From assembly GCF_041734735.1 (NCBI RefSeq), contig NC_134899.1, positions 5,453,649 to 5,517,648 on the forward strand: DNA of 64,000 nucleotides, in the 5' to 3' direction. Under the pieces are notes generated by a model. That model did no database searches. It was not told the DNA's origin and saw only the letters and a list, made by a program, of their open reading frames with translations. Source of the stretch: Babylonia areolata (Eukaryota; Mollusca; Gastropoda; Neogastropoda; Buccinidae). The position numbers and the translations under genes were made by a program. How positions within the stretch are numbered: position 1 is the first letter of the stretch; every line of letters starts with the position of its first letter. Of the stretch, positions 21,977 through 35,939 are shown one piece after another.

Positions 21977-24900
21977 TGGAGAGAGAGAGAGAGAGAGAGA
22001 GAGATTACTGATAAAAATAAAACATGACTGGCTGTATTTTTCAGGAAGTGATTTGTTTGACCACGACGCAAGATATATCGCCATGATATTGGAGGTCAGT
22101 AAAAACATGTTTCACTTTGTTATTGTGTTAGAGCGCACACGCACGCACGCACGCGCGCACACACACACACACACTCACAGACAGACACACACAGACACAG
22201 ACACACACACATCGTAACATAGCGCACGAACGAATTATCAAGAACCCCGCAAAAAGAACCAGTGTTCATGAGTTTTCCGGTCACAGTTTCAGTTTTCAGT
22301 TTGTCAGTGTGTCACTGTGTTCGGACAAACCATATACGCTACACCACATCTGCCTTACCAGCAGCATAACCCAACGCGCGATGAATTTTTGATTTGTGTA
22401 CTTTTTTTTTTTTTTAATGCGTTGTGGAAATAAGCAAGGATTTTTTTTTAGGCGACTCTGCCGAGCACAGCACACATGCACACACCCTGTTCACACCACA
22501 TTCTGCAATGGCACGTTACTCACGTGACACAGTTTGGGATTGCACGAGTTGACAAGCGAACGGCATGGGCGGTTGAACAAACATATCTGATTGGGTCAAA
22601 TCGAAACCTGACCATTTTGCTGAGCCAATCGTTTATACTGAAACAATTTTGGTGCAAATGCGGCCTTCGTCAAACGCTGATTATGGACGAAGAGACATTG
22701 GGAGGCTGCGACAGTGTGTGTGTTCAGGTGGTTTTACTGCCACAAAACATCACCATTTCTACAGTCACCAGTTCGCGACAGCAGTGCGGAGCTGTGTCGA
22801 CAGGTGCGGAATTTCGCCATTCTACCATCGATGGCCTGCACATTTTCCTGCAATGAATGTGTGTCTAGATGGAATGACTTGATAGACACTTGAGGCCTCG
22901 ACAGGCCTGTTCGTCATTCTGTACTTCAGGTAGAACACATTTTTAGTGGCATGTGTGAACTACCTACTTGTAACATTCTGGGATTATACAGCGTGGATAG
23001 AGTGACCCAGTGGGCATCCAAGTCTTCTCTTGAAAGCCTCCCCCACCCCCTCGCTCAAGCCGTTTTGGACTGTCATCAAACACCAACACCACCTCTGGAA
23101 GCAGTGAGAGGAGAGGTCACAGGAGGGAGAGGGAAGTGTAGAGAAGACAGGGGAGAAGAGAAGAAGACAGGGGAGAAGAGAAGACAGGGGAGAGAAGTGT
23201 AGAGAAGACAGGGGAGAAGAGAAGAAGACAGGGGAGAAGAGAAGACAGGGGAGAGAAGTGTAGAGGAGACAGGGGAGAGAAGTGTAGAGGAGACAGGGGA
23301 GAAGAGAAGAAGACAGGGGAGAGAAGTGTAGAGACAGGGGAGAGAAGTGTAGAGACAGGGGAGAGAAGTGTAGAGGAAACAGGGGAGAGAAGTGTAGAGA
23401 CAGGGGAGAGAAGAGTAGAGGAGACAGGGGAGAGAAGTGTAGAGGAGACAGGGGAGAGAAGTGTAGAGAAGACAGGGGAGAGAAGTGTAGAGGAGACAGG
23501 GGAAGAAAAGTCCACGAATGGTTCACCCCGGCAAGACGTGCTGACCGAGCACTCCTCTGTCCACCATGGGGTCCGCCTCTCCCGCTGCACACTCTGGGCG
23601 GCTGTGTCTCTCCATTGTCTTCTGGAACACAGAGACCATTCGTGGACTTCTCTTCACGAGTGACGATTGTCAACACTGGTGTTCAGACAGAAACTTCTTC
23701 ACGAGTGATGATTGTGATCACTAGTGTTCAGACAGAAACTTCTTCAAGAGTGATGATTGTGATCACTAGTGTTCAGACAGAAATTTCTTCACGAGTGATG
23801 ATTGTGATCACTAGTGTTCAGACAGAAATTTCTTCACGAGTGATGACTGTGATCACTAGTGTTCAGATAGAAACTTCAACATTCCCCCTGAGGGTCAGTG
23901 GACAGCTTGTCACAGACCATGAAACCCAAGCGGAAGTTCTAAACAGCCAGTTCCAGTCTGTCTTCAGTGAGGGGAGAGAATACACCAACGAAGAGTTCTG
24001 CGCTAAGTGTAAGCGTCACTCTCGCTTCCATCCTCTCCAACGTTCTCATCAACAAAGATACTCTCCAAACCTGACCCCCATAAAGCTTGTGGCCCGGACA
24101 ATATCAGCCCACGAATACTGAAAGAACTTGCCACTAAAGTTACTTCTATCCTGACCCTGATCTGTCAGTCATCACGTGATACTGGATGTGTACCATCAGA
24201 TTGGAGAAATGCCATTGCAGCTCCAGTCTTCGAGAAAGAAGAATACTATGACCGAGCAAATTACCGACCGGTCATCCTCACCAGCATCCTATGTAAAAGC
24301 CTAGAACAGGTCATAGTCAACTCTCTCATGTCCCACCTCGAAACGAATAACATCTTACGACCCGAACAGCATGGTTTTCACAAGTTGTGATCCTGCGAAA
24401 CACAACTCAGAACTTCACTAAAGAACTATTCGCCACCTTAGAATGAGGAAATCAAGCGGACGTCATCATAATGGACTTTGCCAAAGCTTTTGACCGCGTC
24501 AACCACAGTCTTCTTATTCAGAAGCTAAACCACTGTGGCGTCCAAGGAAACATCGACAGGTGGATAGAGGCATTCCTTCACGACATACAACAGGTGGTGG
24601 TTGTTGGTAGCACTGCATCAGGGCAAGTTAGTGTGTGGTCTGGGGTCCCCCAAGGTTCTGTATTCAGACCAGTACTCTTCTTAGCGTACATAAATGATCT
24701 CCCAGAGCAACTCTCCTCACTCACTTGCCTTTTTGCTGATGACTTAGCTGTCTATCACCTGGCCGCCACTGATTCAGACCAACGTCTTCTACAAGAGGAC
24801 CTCCAAAAACTAGAGGACTTGGAGAAGAGCTGGGACATGACATTCCATCCTTGTCAGTGCAACACTTCCCATCACCAGAAAACGAACCACTACCAAGACC

Positions 24901-27900
24901 GACTACCAACTCCAAAGCCAAATCCTAGAAACAGTCTACTTGGCCAAGTACCTGGGTGCTACTCTCTCTCGTGACCTAGGCTGGGATCTGCACAGTAGTA
25001 ACATCTGCACTGAAGCCAACGAGACTCTCGGCTTTCTCCGTCGCAATCTCAAAATTAGCGCGACAAATCTGAGAGAAACCGCCTACAAAATCGTTGTCAG
25101 ATCCATCTTAGAATATGCGTGCACTGTATGGAATTCACACACCCAGACCTACATCAAGAAGATTGAAGCCATCCAAAGACGTGCAGCACGGTTTGTCATC
25201 AGTCGCTACCACAACGCCTCGAGTGTCATCCTGATGATGGACAAGCTCCAGTGGCCGTCCCTGGAACACAAGAAAGGGGGCAAGGCGAGCCATGCTCTGC
25301 AAGATCATCAACGGAGAAGCCATCGTCGACAGGACCAACAGCGCTCCTGCCCCACTTCGCTAACGAAGGAAGCATTCCCAAAAGCTCCAGTGCAGGACCC
25401 AGTATGGACAATTTTCCTTCCTCCCAAACACCATCCGTGACTGGAACGAACTGCCAGAAACAGCTGTGGTGGCAGACACCCCTGATACCTTCAAGGCAAG
25501 GGTGCCCTCCAGTCAGTAGTTAGTATAGGGAATTGGTGTTTTTTTTCGGAGGGGGTGGGGTTGGGGTGGGGCTGGAGTTGTTTTATGCAGCCTGGGACTG
25601 GCTAGCTCAGAAGGGCGAAAAGTGAAGGTGCAGTAGCCAGCCGGTAAAACCTACTTAGAGCAGCATTCTCTGAAAGGTTTTTATTTCCAGTCTAGGCCTT
25701 TTTCTTTCTATCCTAAACCTTTTTTTTTCACAACTCGACGCTACCGCCGTTTTTGCAGCAGAGTAGTCAACTTGATGATTGTGGCCGTCACATGGATGAA
25801 GATGAAGATGAAGACATTTTTAGATAGATGACGTGAAAACAAGAAGCAGAAGAAGAAAAGTAAAGCCCACATGTGACGACTGCTTTCAGAACAACTTCAA
25901 GCTACGGGAGCTGAAGGTACGACACAACAAGTTCGGGGAACTGGGAGGCCTTTACCTTGGGCCAGCCATAGGTAAGTCAGTCAATGGGCACTGTGCAAGG
26001 TGGAATTACAATATTCAGGGGTGTTTAGATTCTGAGTGATGTTCGCACCATTTCTTGTATTTGTCTCCTGCTATCCTGCTGCTGTTGCAGGGCTTATTCT
26101 ACACATGCACGAAGGCACCCCACCCCCTTACAACAACAACATCCACCAACACAAAACACCCCACCCCCTTACAACAACAACATCCACCAACACAAAACAC
26201 CCCACCCCCTCACAACAACAACATCCACCAACACAAAACACCCCACCCCCTTACAACAACAACATCCACCAACACAAAACACCCCACCCCCTTACAACAA
26301 CAACATCCACCAACACAAAACACCCCATCCCCTTACAACATCAACATCCACCAACACAAAACACCCCATCCCCTTACAACAACAACATCCACCAACACAA
26401 AACACCCCATCCCCTTACAACAACAACATCCACCAACACAAAACACCCCATCCCCTTACAACATCAACATCCACCAACACAAAAACACTTGAAAAATTAC
26501 ACACGTACTGCATGACAATATTTCAGTAGTTTTGTTTCTGTTCTGTTGGGGACCTGTTTTGCTGTACCGTGCTGTGGACTGCATCTCTCTCCCAGTTTTT
26601 CATCACCTTTACCACCTCGCCTCTCATCTTCTCCTTCCTCTCTTTGTTCCTCTCCTGTTCTTCCTCCCCATCTCTCTCCTGTGTTCTCTCTTCTTCCTTC
26701 CTGTCTTCTGCCCTCGGCAATGTCCACATTTCTTCCACACCACTGCAGTGCGTGACTGGCGGAGTGAACGTTCACGCCATGTTGTGAACACTGCTCATTC
26801 CGCCTTCGGGGGCGGGGGGGGGGGGGGGGGGGGGGGGGGGAGGGATTGTGGATCTTGCCCTGCCTCTTTCCTGTCCCCCCTCCCTCTTCTCTTCTCTCTC
26901 CTCTTCTGTCTCTTCTCTTCTCTCTCCTCTTCTCTTCTCTCTCTTCTCTCTCCTCTTCTCTTCTCTCTCCTCTTCTCTCTCTTCTCTTCTCTCTCCTCTT
27001 CTCTTCTCTCTCCTCTTCTGTCTCTTCTCTTCTCTCTCCTCTTCTCTCTCCTCTTCTCTTCTCTCTCTTCTCTTCTCTCTCTTCTCTCTCCTCTTCTCTT
27101 CTCTCTCTTTTCTCTCTCTTCTCTCTCCTCTTCTCTTCTCTCTCCTCTTCTCTTCTCTCTCTTCTCTCTCCTCTTCTCTTCTCTCTCCTCTGCTCTTCTC
27201 TGGTCTCCTTTTCCTTCTCTTCTCTCCACTCGACTCTGCTTTCCTTCCCCCCCCCTCTCTTCTCTCCTCTTCTGCACTCTCTCTCATCTCCTCTTACTTC
27301 CTCTTTGTCTCTTTTCTGTTGCAGTCGGATCTGTTTCTGTTCTATACTCTATTTTCTGTCGGGTAACCATTCCATGATGTCTCATCCCATCTCATCTCAA
27401 GTCATCTCTCTCATCTCTCATCCAGTCACCGAGATAAACGGCACACTGAAAACAAAAAGGTCAGCACATTTCCCAGTTATAAATGAACAAAGCATCATCA
27501 CTCAGTATCATTACTATCAAAGTATGTTAAACTTAAAACACTCCCGTAGTTTCAAGACATTTCATTGGATATAAATTAAAGTCGAGAAAACGAAGTCCTG
27601 GAAATGGCAATATTTTGAAGTCTTGAAGATGAGAAATTCGTGAAAATAAAGTCATTTCTCATCCCCTACCCCATCCCATCATTCCCCTTCCCCCTACCCC
27701 ATCCCATCATTTCCCCTACCCCTACCCCATCCCATCATTTCCCCTACCTCATCCCATCATTTCCCCTACCCCCTACCTCATCCCATCATTCCCCCTACCT
27801 CATCCCATCATTTCCCCTACCCCCTACCCCATCCCATCATTTCCCCTACCCCCCTACCCCATCCCATCATTTCCCCTACCCCATCCCATCATTCCCCCTA

Positions 27901-29591
27901 CCCCCCTACCCCATCCCATCATTCCCCCTACCCCATCCCATCATTCCCCCTACCCCATCCCATCATTGCCCCCATCCCCCTACCCCATCCCATCATTCCT
28001 CTACTCCCCTACCCCATCCCATCATTCCCCCTACCCCCCTACCCCATCCCATCATTCCCCCTACCCCATCCCATCATTCCCCCTACCCCATCCCATCATT
28101 GCCCCCATCCCCCTACCCCATCCCATCATTCCTCTACCCCCCTACCCCATCCCATCATTCCTCTACCCCCCTACCCCATCCCATCATTCCCCCTACCCCC
28201 CTACCCCATCCCATCATTCCTCTACCCCCCTACCCCATCCCATCATTTCCCCATCCCCCTGCCCCATCCCATCATTTCCCCTACCCCATCCCATCATTCC
28301 CCCCTTCCCCCTACCCCATTCCATCATTCCCCCCATCCCCCTACCCCATCCCATCATTCCCCCCATCCCCCTAGCCCATCCCATCATTCCCCCCATCCCC
28401 CTAGCCCATCCCATCATTTCCCAACCCATCCTACCTCATATCACACTACCCTATCCCCTCCTCCCCCCCTCCCCCCATCCCATATTTCCCATCCCACCCT
28501 ACCCCACCCCTCCTACCCCATTCCCCCTACCCCCTACCCCATCCCATCATTCCCCATCCCACCCTGCCCATCCCATCATTCCCCATCCCACCCTGCCCCA
28601 TCCCACCCTGCCCCATCCCACCCTGTCCCATCCCACCCTACCCCATCCCACCATTTCCCATCCCACCCTACCCCATCCCATCCCACACCTTCCCATCCCA
28701 CCCTACCCCATCCCACCCTGCCCATCCCACCCTACCCCATCCCACCCTGCCCATCCCACCCTGCCCCATCCCACCCTACCCCATCCCACCCTGCCCCATC
28801 CCACCCTGTCCCATCCCACCCTGCCCATCACACCATTTCCCATCCCACCCTACCTCATCCCACCCTACCCCATCCCACCCTGCCCATCACATCATTTCCC
28901 ATCCCACCCTACCCCATCCCACCATTTCCCATCCCACCCTACCGCATCCCACCCTACCCCAGCCCACCATTTCCCATCCCACCCTACCCCATCCCATCCC
29001 ACACCTTCCCATCCCACCCTTCCCATCCCATCCTACCCCATCCCACTGCACTGGGTGTGCTGTGCTGTGTGTGCCCCAGCCAACAACGACACCCTGGAGG
29101 TGCTGGATCTGGCGTGGAACCACCTGAGGGGGAAGGGGGCCATGGCTGTCGCTGCTGGCCTGCAGGTACGTCTACAGGGAGGAAGGTGGGGGTGAGGGGG
29201 GGGGTCAGTGTGATGGGGGTGCAGGGAGTGGGGTGGGGTGGGGGTGTTACTGGGGTGGAGTTGAGGTGGTGGCGGTCAGTGTGATGGGGGTGGGGGTCAG
29301 TGTGATGGGGGTGGGGGTCAGTGTGATGGGGGTGGGGGTCAGTGTGATGGGGGTGCAGGGAGTGGGGTGGGGGTGTGTTACTGGGTTGGTGGTGGCGGTC
29401 AGTGTGATGGGGGTGCAGGGAGTGGGGTGGGGGGGTGTTACTGGGTTGGTGGTGGCGGTCAGTGTGATGGGGGTGGGGGTCAGTGTGATGGTGGTGGCGG
29501 TCAGTGTGATGGGGGTGCAGGAAGTGGGGTGTGGAGGGTGAGGGTCAGTGTGATGGGGGAGTGTGGTGTGGGTGTGCATGCCTGTTTTGTC

Positions 29592-29624
<33 letters not shown>

Positions 29625-30152
29625 AGGTTTTTCCTTCACTGTTTATCACTAAAATCCTTCCACTGTCTCGCTCCTTTCCCGTTGTGTGTGTGTGTGTTGT
29701 GTCATGTCATGTGTCGTGTCGTGTCGTGTCGTGTCGTGTTCCCTTAATCAACCACCATTCTTCCTGACTTTTCCCCCCCTTTCCTCCCTTCCCTGATTAA
29801 AAAAAAAAGAAGAAAAAAAAGAATCCATTCTTGACCTACTTTCTTCCATTCCCCCGATGTACCGTCCACTCTCTTTCCATCCTTACCTTCGTTCCTTTAT
29901 TTCATTCATCCTATTGTCCTGTCCTTTCTCTTCCTTTCCCCCCCGTGTCTTTACTTCTGTCCTTCCATCCACTGTCTCTTCAGTGCTCCTGTTCTCCTTT
30001 GTTCTGTGCTTTGTTCGGCCCTCCCCCCGTCCTTCTTCCCCTTTGTTTTTCGTCCCTCGCTGTCGTCCCTTCCTCCTCCCACCCGCTTCCTTTCTTCCTT
30101 TGTTCACTCATTCGTTCCTCTCATCCATCCGTTTTCTTTTCCAACCCTCACG

Positions 30153-30217
<65 letters not shown>

Positions 30218-30243
30218 ATCTCCCTCTCTCTCTCTCCCTTATT

Positions 30244-30289
<46 letters not shown>

Positions 30290-30340
30290 CCCCACACTCC
30301 ACCACACACACACCTACACACCACACCACACCACACCACA

Positions 30341-30396
<56 letters not shown>

Positions 30397-32390
30397 CACA
30401 ACACCACACACACCACACCACACACACACCACACCACACCACACACACACACCACACCACACACACCACACCATACCCCCCCCCCCCCGCACCCCCCCAC
30501 CATTCGCATCCCTCCCAACGTTCGATCTCCCCCCCCCCTCTCCCCCCCCCCCCATGTCCCCCTTTCCTCAGTTCCAGACAGCTATGTTCCCCTCCCTTTT
30601 TTCTCTCCCTGCCTTTCTTACCTTCTGCACCTCCTTCATTCTTCATTCCTTTATTTCTTTTTTTCTTTTATCCACACCCCCACCCCCACATTCTCCCTTC
30701 CTTTCTCATCCCTCCCCCCTCCCCTCCTCCTTTTTTTTTTTTTTTTCCATCAGTTATTCTCGCCTCCCCCACCTCCTTCCCCACTCCCCGGCACACCATT
30801 CTCCCCCCCCCCCCCTCCCTCCCACTCCCCAGTTTTCGTCCATTCACTCTTTTCGTTCTCTTTCCGTTCTGTCTTTTCCTTTATCCACCCCTAATTTCTC
30901 CCCCCCCCCTCCGCCCCCCTAGCTTTCACTATTTTTTTTTCTCTCCATTTTCTCGGTCGTTCCATCCCAGCAGCCCTGCCTTCCTTTTTCTTTCTCCATC
31001 GCTCACTTCTTTGCCCTGACCCCTACCCTCCTTTATTACACCCCCACCCTTTTTCGTTCGTTTTATTAACCGCCCCCACCCCACCCCCTTTAACCCTATC
31101 CTAACCGCTCTCTACCCTATCCTCCACCTTGTTCACAGGCAAAGCCTTTCGAGGCTTGATAGTGTGTTGGATGGGTGCATACGTACATCTGGGGTCTACT
31201 GCCCCACCCCCCTTCTTCTTCTTCTTTATTATTATCATTGTTGTTGTTGTTTATTATCTGCCTATGTATGTATGTATGTATATTTCTAATAGTAGATGTG
31301 GTGTTGCGAATATAAATCAGTCCGCACGCTTTCGACACCACCGTGAAAGTGAAAGTGAAAATGATTGATCGTCAGGTGAACGTGGGTCTGAAGATCCTGG
31401 ACATCTCGTGGAACGGCTTCGCCAGCGACAGCTGCAAGATCCTAGGCCAGTCTCTGAAGGAGAACGCCTACCTCAAGGAGCTGGACCTCAGCGACAACCG
31501 CCTGGACGCGGAGGCCGTTGGGGGGCTGATGAAGGGCGTGCAGGTCAACGAGACCCTGTCCACGCTGAGGGTGAGGGCTCTGGGGGTTCTCCTGCTTCTT
31601 GTTCTGGTTCTTGTTCTTCGTCCTTGTTCTTCTTCTTCTTCTGCTGCTTCCTCTGCTTCTTATTGTTCTTATTCTTCGTCCTTGTTGTTGTTGTTGTTGT
31701 TCGTCTTCTTCTTCTGCTGCTTCCTCTGCTTCTTATTGTTCTTATTCTTCGTCCTTGTTGTTGTTGTTGTTGTTCGTCTTCTTCTTCTTCTGCTTCCTCT
31801 GCTTCTTCTTCTTGTTCTTATTCTTCGTCCTTGTTGTTGTTGTTGTTGTTCTTCTTCTTCTTCTTCTTCTTCTTCCTCTGCTGCTTCTTCTTCTGCGTCT
31901 TCTTCTTGTTCTCATTCTTCGTCCTTGTTGTTGTTGATGTTGTTGTTGTTCGTCTTCTTCTTCTTCTGCTACCTCTGCTTCTTTTTGTTCTTATTTCTGT
32001 TGTTCTTCTTTATGTTTTGTCTTGTTAATAATTGTGCAGAACTGTATAAAAAAAAGAAAGAAAGAAAAAGAAGGCCTTTATTGTGCCTTATTCTTTAACC
32101 AATAAAGAATCATTCATTCATTCATCTTCTTCTCGTTATTGTCGTTCTTGTTCGTTTTGTTCTTGTTTTTTGTGGGTTTTTATTTATTTATTTATTTTAA
32201 AAAATAGAATAACATTATTATGGCAGTAAGAGAAATTAAGTGTGGTGAAGTTTGTGATACATGCAGGTTACAAGCAGGACAGTAAGGGAAAAAAGCTTGC
32301 AAAATGTGTAAGAAAAAGGCACAGCAGGCACGGCAAACAAAACCCGATAAAATGTCCTTTCCACTATTTCAACACACACACACACACACA

Positions 32391-32440
<50 letters not shown>

Positions 32441-32480
32441 ACTTTGACATGGAAGAAACGTCAACGTTTCAAACCCTTGG

Positions 32481-32532
<52 letters not shown>

Positions 32533-35500
32533 GACTCACTTTGATAAGACATGTCAACATTTCAAGTCTCAGGTCAATGCGATGTTCGGCCTTCGGATTC
32601 GAAGATGACAATGGCTTCAAAAGTCAGATGGAAGATCGGTGGCTGAGTCCGGAGGTGACTGGTGAGGCCAATCCGGGCCCTGAAGGCTCGCCCACATGTG
32701 TCAAACAAGTGATTGGGTGCTGTTGTGGCAGTGGATGCTGCTCGGGCCTTGCGCACAGCACGCTTTCATTGCGCTTCAGTGATGCGTCTGCCTTCAGCTG
32801 CACGGGCTCCTGTGGTGATCTTGCTGTGCCAAGCTGGACGGTCCAGAGCAAGCGTCTCCCATGTGTTGATGTCGACGCCCAGGTCTTTGAAGGATGCTTT
32901 GAGGCAGTCTTTGTAGCGTTTCTTCTGCCCTCCAGCTGAACGCTTGCCCTGACACAGTTCTCCGAACAGCAGCTGCTTAGGTAGTTGACTGTCTGGCATT
33001 CTGACCACATGTCCAGCCCACCTGGCTTGGGCTTTCTGCAGGATTGTGTAGACGCTGCAGAGGCCAGCTCGTTCCAGGACTTCTGTGTCGGTGACTTTGT
33101 CCTACCACCTGATGTGGACGAGTCTGCGAAGACAGCTTAGATGGAAGCGATTGAGCTGTTTGGCGTGTCTGCTGTAGACAGTCCAGGTCTCGCTGGCGAA
33201 AAGGAGGGTGGTAAGGACCACTACACAGTAGACCTTCAGCTTGGCGGTGGCGCTGAGCTCTCTCCGCTCCCAGACGTTCTCACAGAGTCTCCCAAAGGCG
33301 GTGCTGGCTTTGGCGATCCTGTTGTTGACCTCAGCGTCTATGTTCACCGCGCGAGAGAGCGTGCTGCCCATCATGCCGTCGTGGAATTGCCGGACGATTG
33401 TGATCATCTTGCTGGGACAGCCTGACTTCTCCATGATCTTCCACAAGCCTTCTCTGCTAACCGTAACGTAAGCCTTAGTCAGATCGACAAAGGTCAAGAG
33501 GTCGCTGTGTTGCTCCTGGTATATTTCCTGGAGTTGGTGCGCAGCAAAAATCATGTCCTCAGTCCCACGTTCAGCACGGAGTCCACACTGGCTTTCTGGG
33601 AGGAGACCTTGCTCAAGATATTGGAGAAGACGGTTGAGCAGGACACGGACCAGAATCTTCCCAGAAATAGATAAGAGGGAGATGCCTCGGTGGTTGAAGC
33701 AAGACTGGCGGTTGCCTTTCCTCTTGTAGATGTGGACTATGCTGGCATCTTTCAGCTGTTGCGGGATCTGTCCTCGTTCTAGGACACATACATACACACA
33801 CACTCTCTCAAGCCTTTGATAAGGAAGAAGTGTCGTATTTGAAACCCTAGTTCACACACATGTTGCAGATTGGCAACAACCCGATAACCCCTGACGTGGC
33901 CACCGTCATCCTCAAGGCCATCTCCAAGGCGGAGAATTCGGACATCCGTGAGCTGGACCTGTCGGTAAGCAAGGAGGTGGGGTGGGGAGTGGGAGGGGTG
34001 GGGGAGGTTCGGGGGGGAATCTGCTTCCACTTCTCAAGCGAGAGAGTATGTAAGATACCACCAGTCCTGTTCGGATTGTTTGCGTGATTATTTAAATGGT
34101 CTGCCTTCTAAGCATCGTTCGTTTTTTTCCTCTTCTTTTTTTTCCATTGTGTTTTCATGGACACATAGTCACGTATGTTTATTTTATTTATTACACTTCC
34201 TTTTATGCTATTTATTTACCTAATTTAATGTTTGGTCTTTTTTTTTGCACAAACCTATGATCAGCGCGATGGAGTTATGCATAGGTCAGGTATCTGATAT
34301 AGAGGATGTTGTCAAAGAGGATTGTTTTTCCTTAGTGCTCCTCCTCCTCCCTTTTCTCTCCTCTCCCTCCTCTCTTTCTCCCTCTCCTCCTCGTCTCTTT
34401 CCTCTCCCTCTCCTCCTCCTCTCTTTCCTCCCTCTCCTCCTCTCTTTCCTCTCCCCCTCCTCCTCTCTTTCCTCTCCCCTCCTCCTCTCTTTCCTCTCCC
34501 TCTCCTCCTCTCTTTCCTCTCCCCTCCTCCTCTCTTTCCTCTCCCCTCCACCTCTCTTTCCTCTCCCCTCCTCCTCTCTTTCCTCTCCTCCTCCTCCTCT
34601 CTTTCCTCTCCCCCTCCTCCTCTCTTTCCTCTCCTCCACCTCTTCTCTTTCTCCCTCTACTCCTCGTCTCTTTCCTTCTCTCATCTTCCTCCTCCCTCTT
34701 CTCTTTCCTCCTCCTCCTCCTTCCTCTTTCCCTTCCTCTCACCACGTGCCTTTCTCTTTCCCGGACCAAGGCCCCAAGGCATATATATTTCACCAAAGTT
34801 TAATTGTGATCGGATCCCATTACGAATCTACATTACCGCATTGTCTGTCCCTTGTGAGAAGCTAAGTGTCGTTGAAAAGGCACGCATCAAGAACACAACC
34901 TATGGAGGAGAATAGAACAACAACAACAAACAAAACAAAACGATCTTATCCAATGAAGACTTGAGGGGTGCATCCTGTGGCCAGAATTACTTTTCTTTCC
35001 ATTTCTGTCACCTCGAACTAGCGAAAGTCGTGCCACGTGGAATGATTTATTCCTCGGACACTTGGCGCGCGCACCTTCGCCCTTGAGTGAAGTCGACCTG
35101 GTGGTGTGAGTGCAGTGCTTCAGTATTTTATTGGACCAGCCTTTTAATTAAAGCTACACATATCTCACCACCCTGATCGATGTGTGAGCTCTGTTATCGA
35201 TCTGTTTCAAGGATGGTAGGCAGTAAATCTCTTCTGTGGCATCGGAAAAGAAACGCACAACGCTAATCGCATTTTGCCAACAGTTACAAGATTTATTCAT
35301 TCAATTTTGGGAAGGATTATTTCTTTCGTGATTACCCCCCTCTCCCTTCTGTAATTATTCTGCAGTTTTCCACAGATCTGTCTTCTTTGATCAATAGGTG
35401 TGGGCAAGTCTGTGTGATGTCTTTAGAGTTCTTTAATGTGTTGGTTTTTAAAGTGTTATCGTTTTTCTCCATGCCCCAAACTGGGTCAGAGGGTTCTATC

Positions 35501-35696
35501 AAACTCGAAACGCGCGCGCGTGTGCGTGTATGTGCGTGTGTGTATGCGTATGTGCGTGCGTGTGTTTATGTGTGTGTATGCGGGTGTGTATGCGTGTGTG
35601 TGTGTGTGTGTGTGTGTGCGTGTGTGTACCTGCGTGAGCGCGTGTGTGAATGAATGTGTGTGCGCGCGTGTGTTTATGTGTATGTATACGTGTATT

Positions 35697-35733
<37 letters not shown>

Positions 35734-35778
35734 CTGCGTGTGTGTGCCTGCGTGCGCGCGTGTGTGTGAATGAATGAA

Positions 35779-35810
<32 letters not shown>

Positions 35811-35873
35811 TGTATGCGTGCGTTTATGTGTGTGTATGTGCTTGTGTGTGCCTGTGTGCGTGCGTGTGTGTGA

Positions 35874-35939
<66 letters not shown>

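Noticed and set aside
26772-27377. Arg/Glu-rich or Ser/Leu-rich proteins
   Set aside because: Polypyrimidine or polypurine tract read in several frames.
27640-29195. Pro/Ser-rich 400-residue frame running into exon 7
   Set aside because: The C-rich minisatellite keeps frames open; the real exon starts at 29080 after a proper acceptor.
31408-32098. Leu/Ser/Val-rich membrane-like frames after exon 8
   Set aside because: Translation of (CTT)n/(GTT)n past the exon 8 donor; a simple-repeat artefact.
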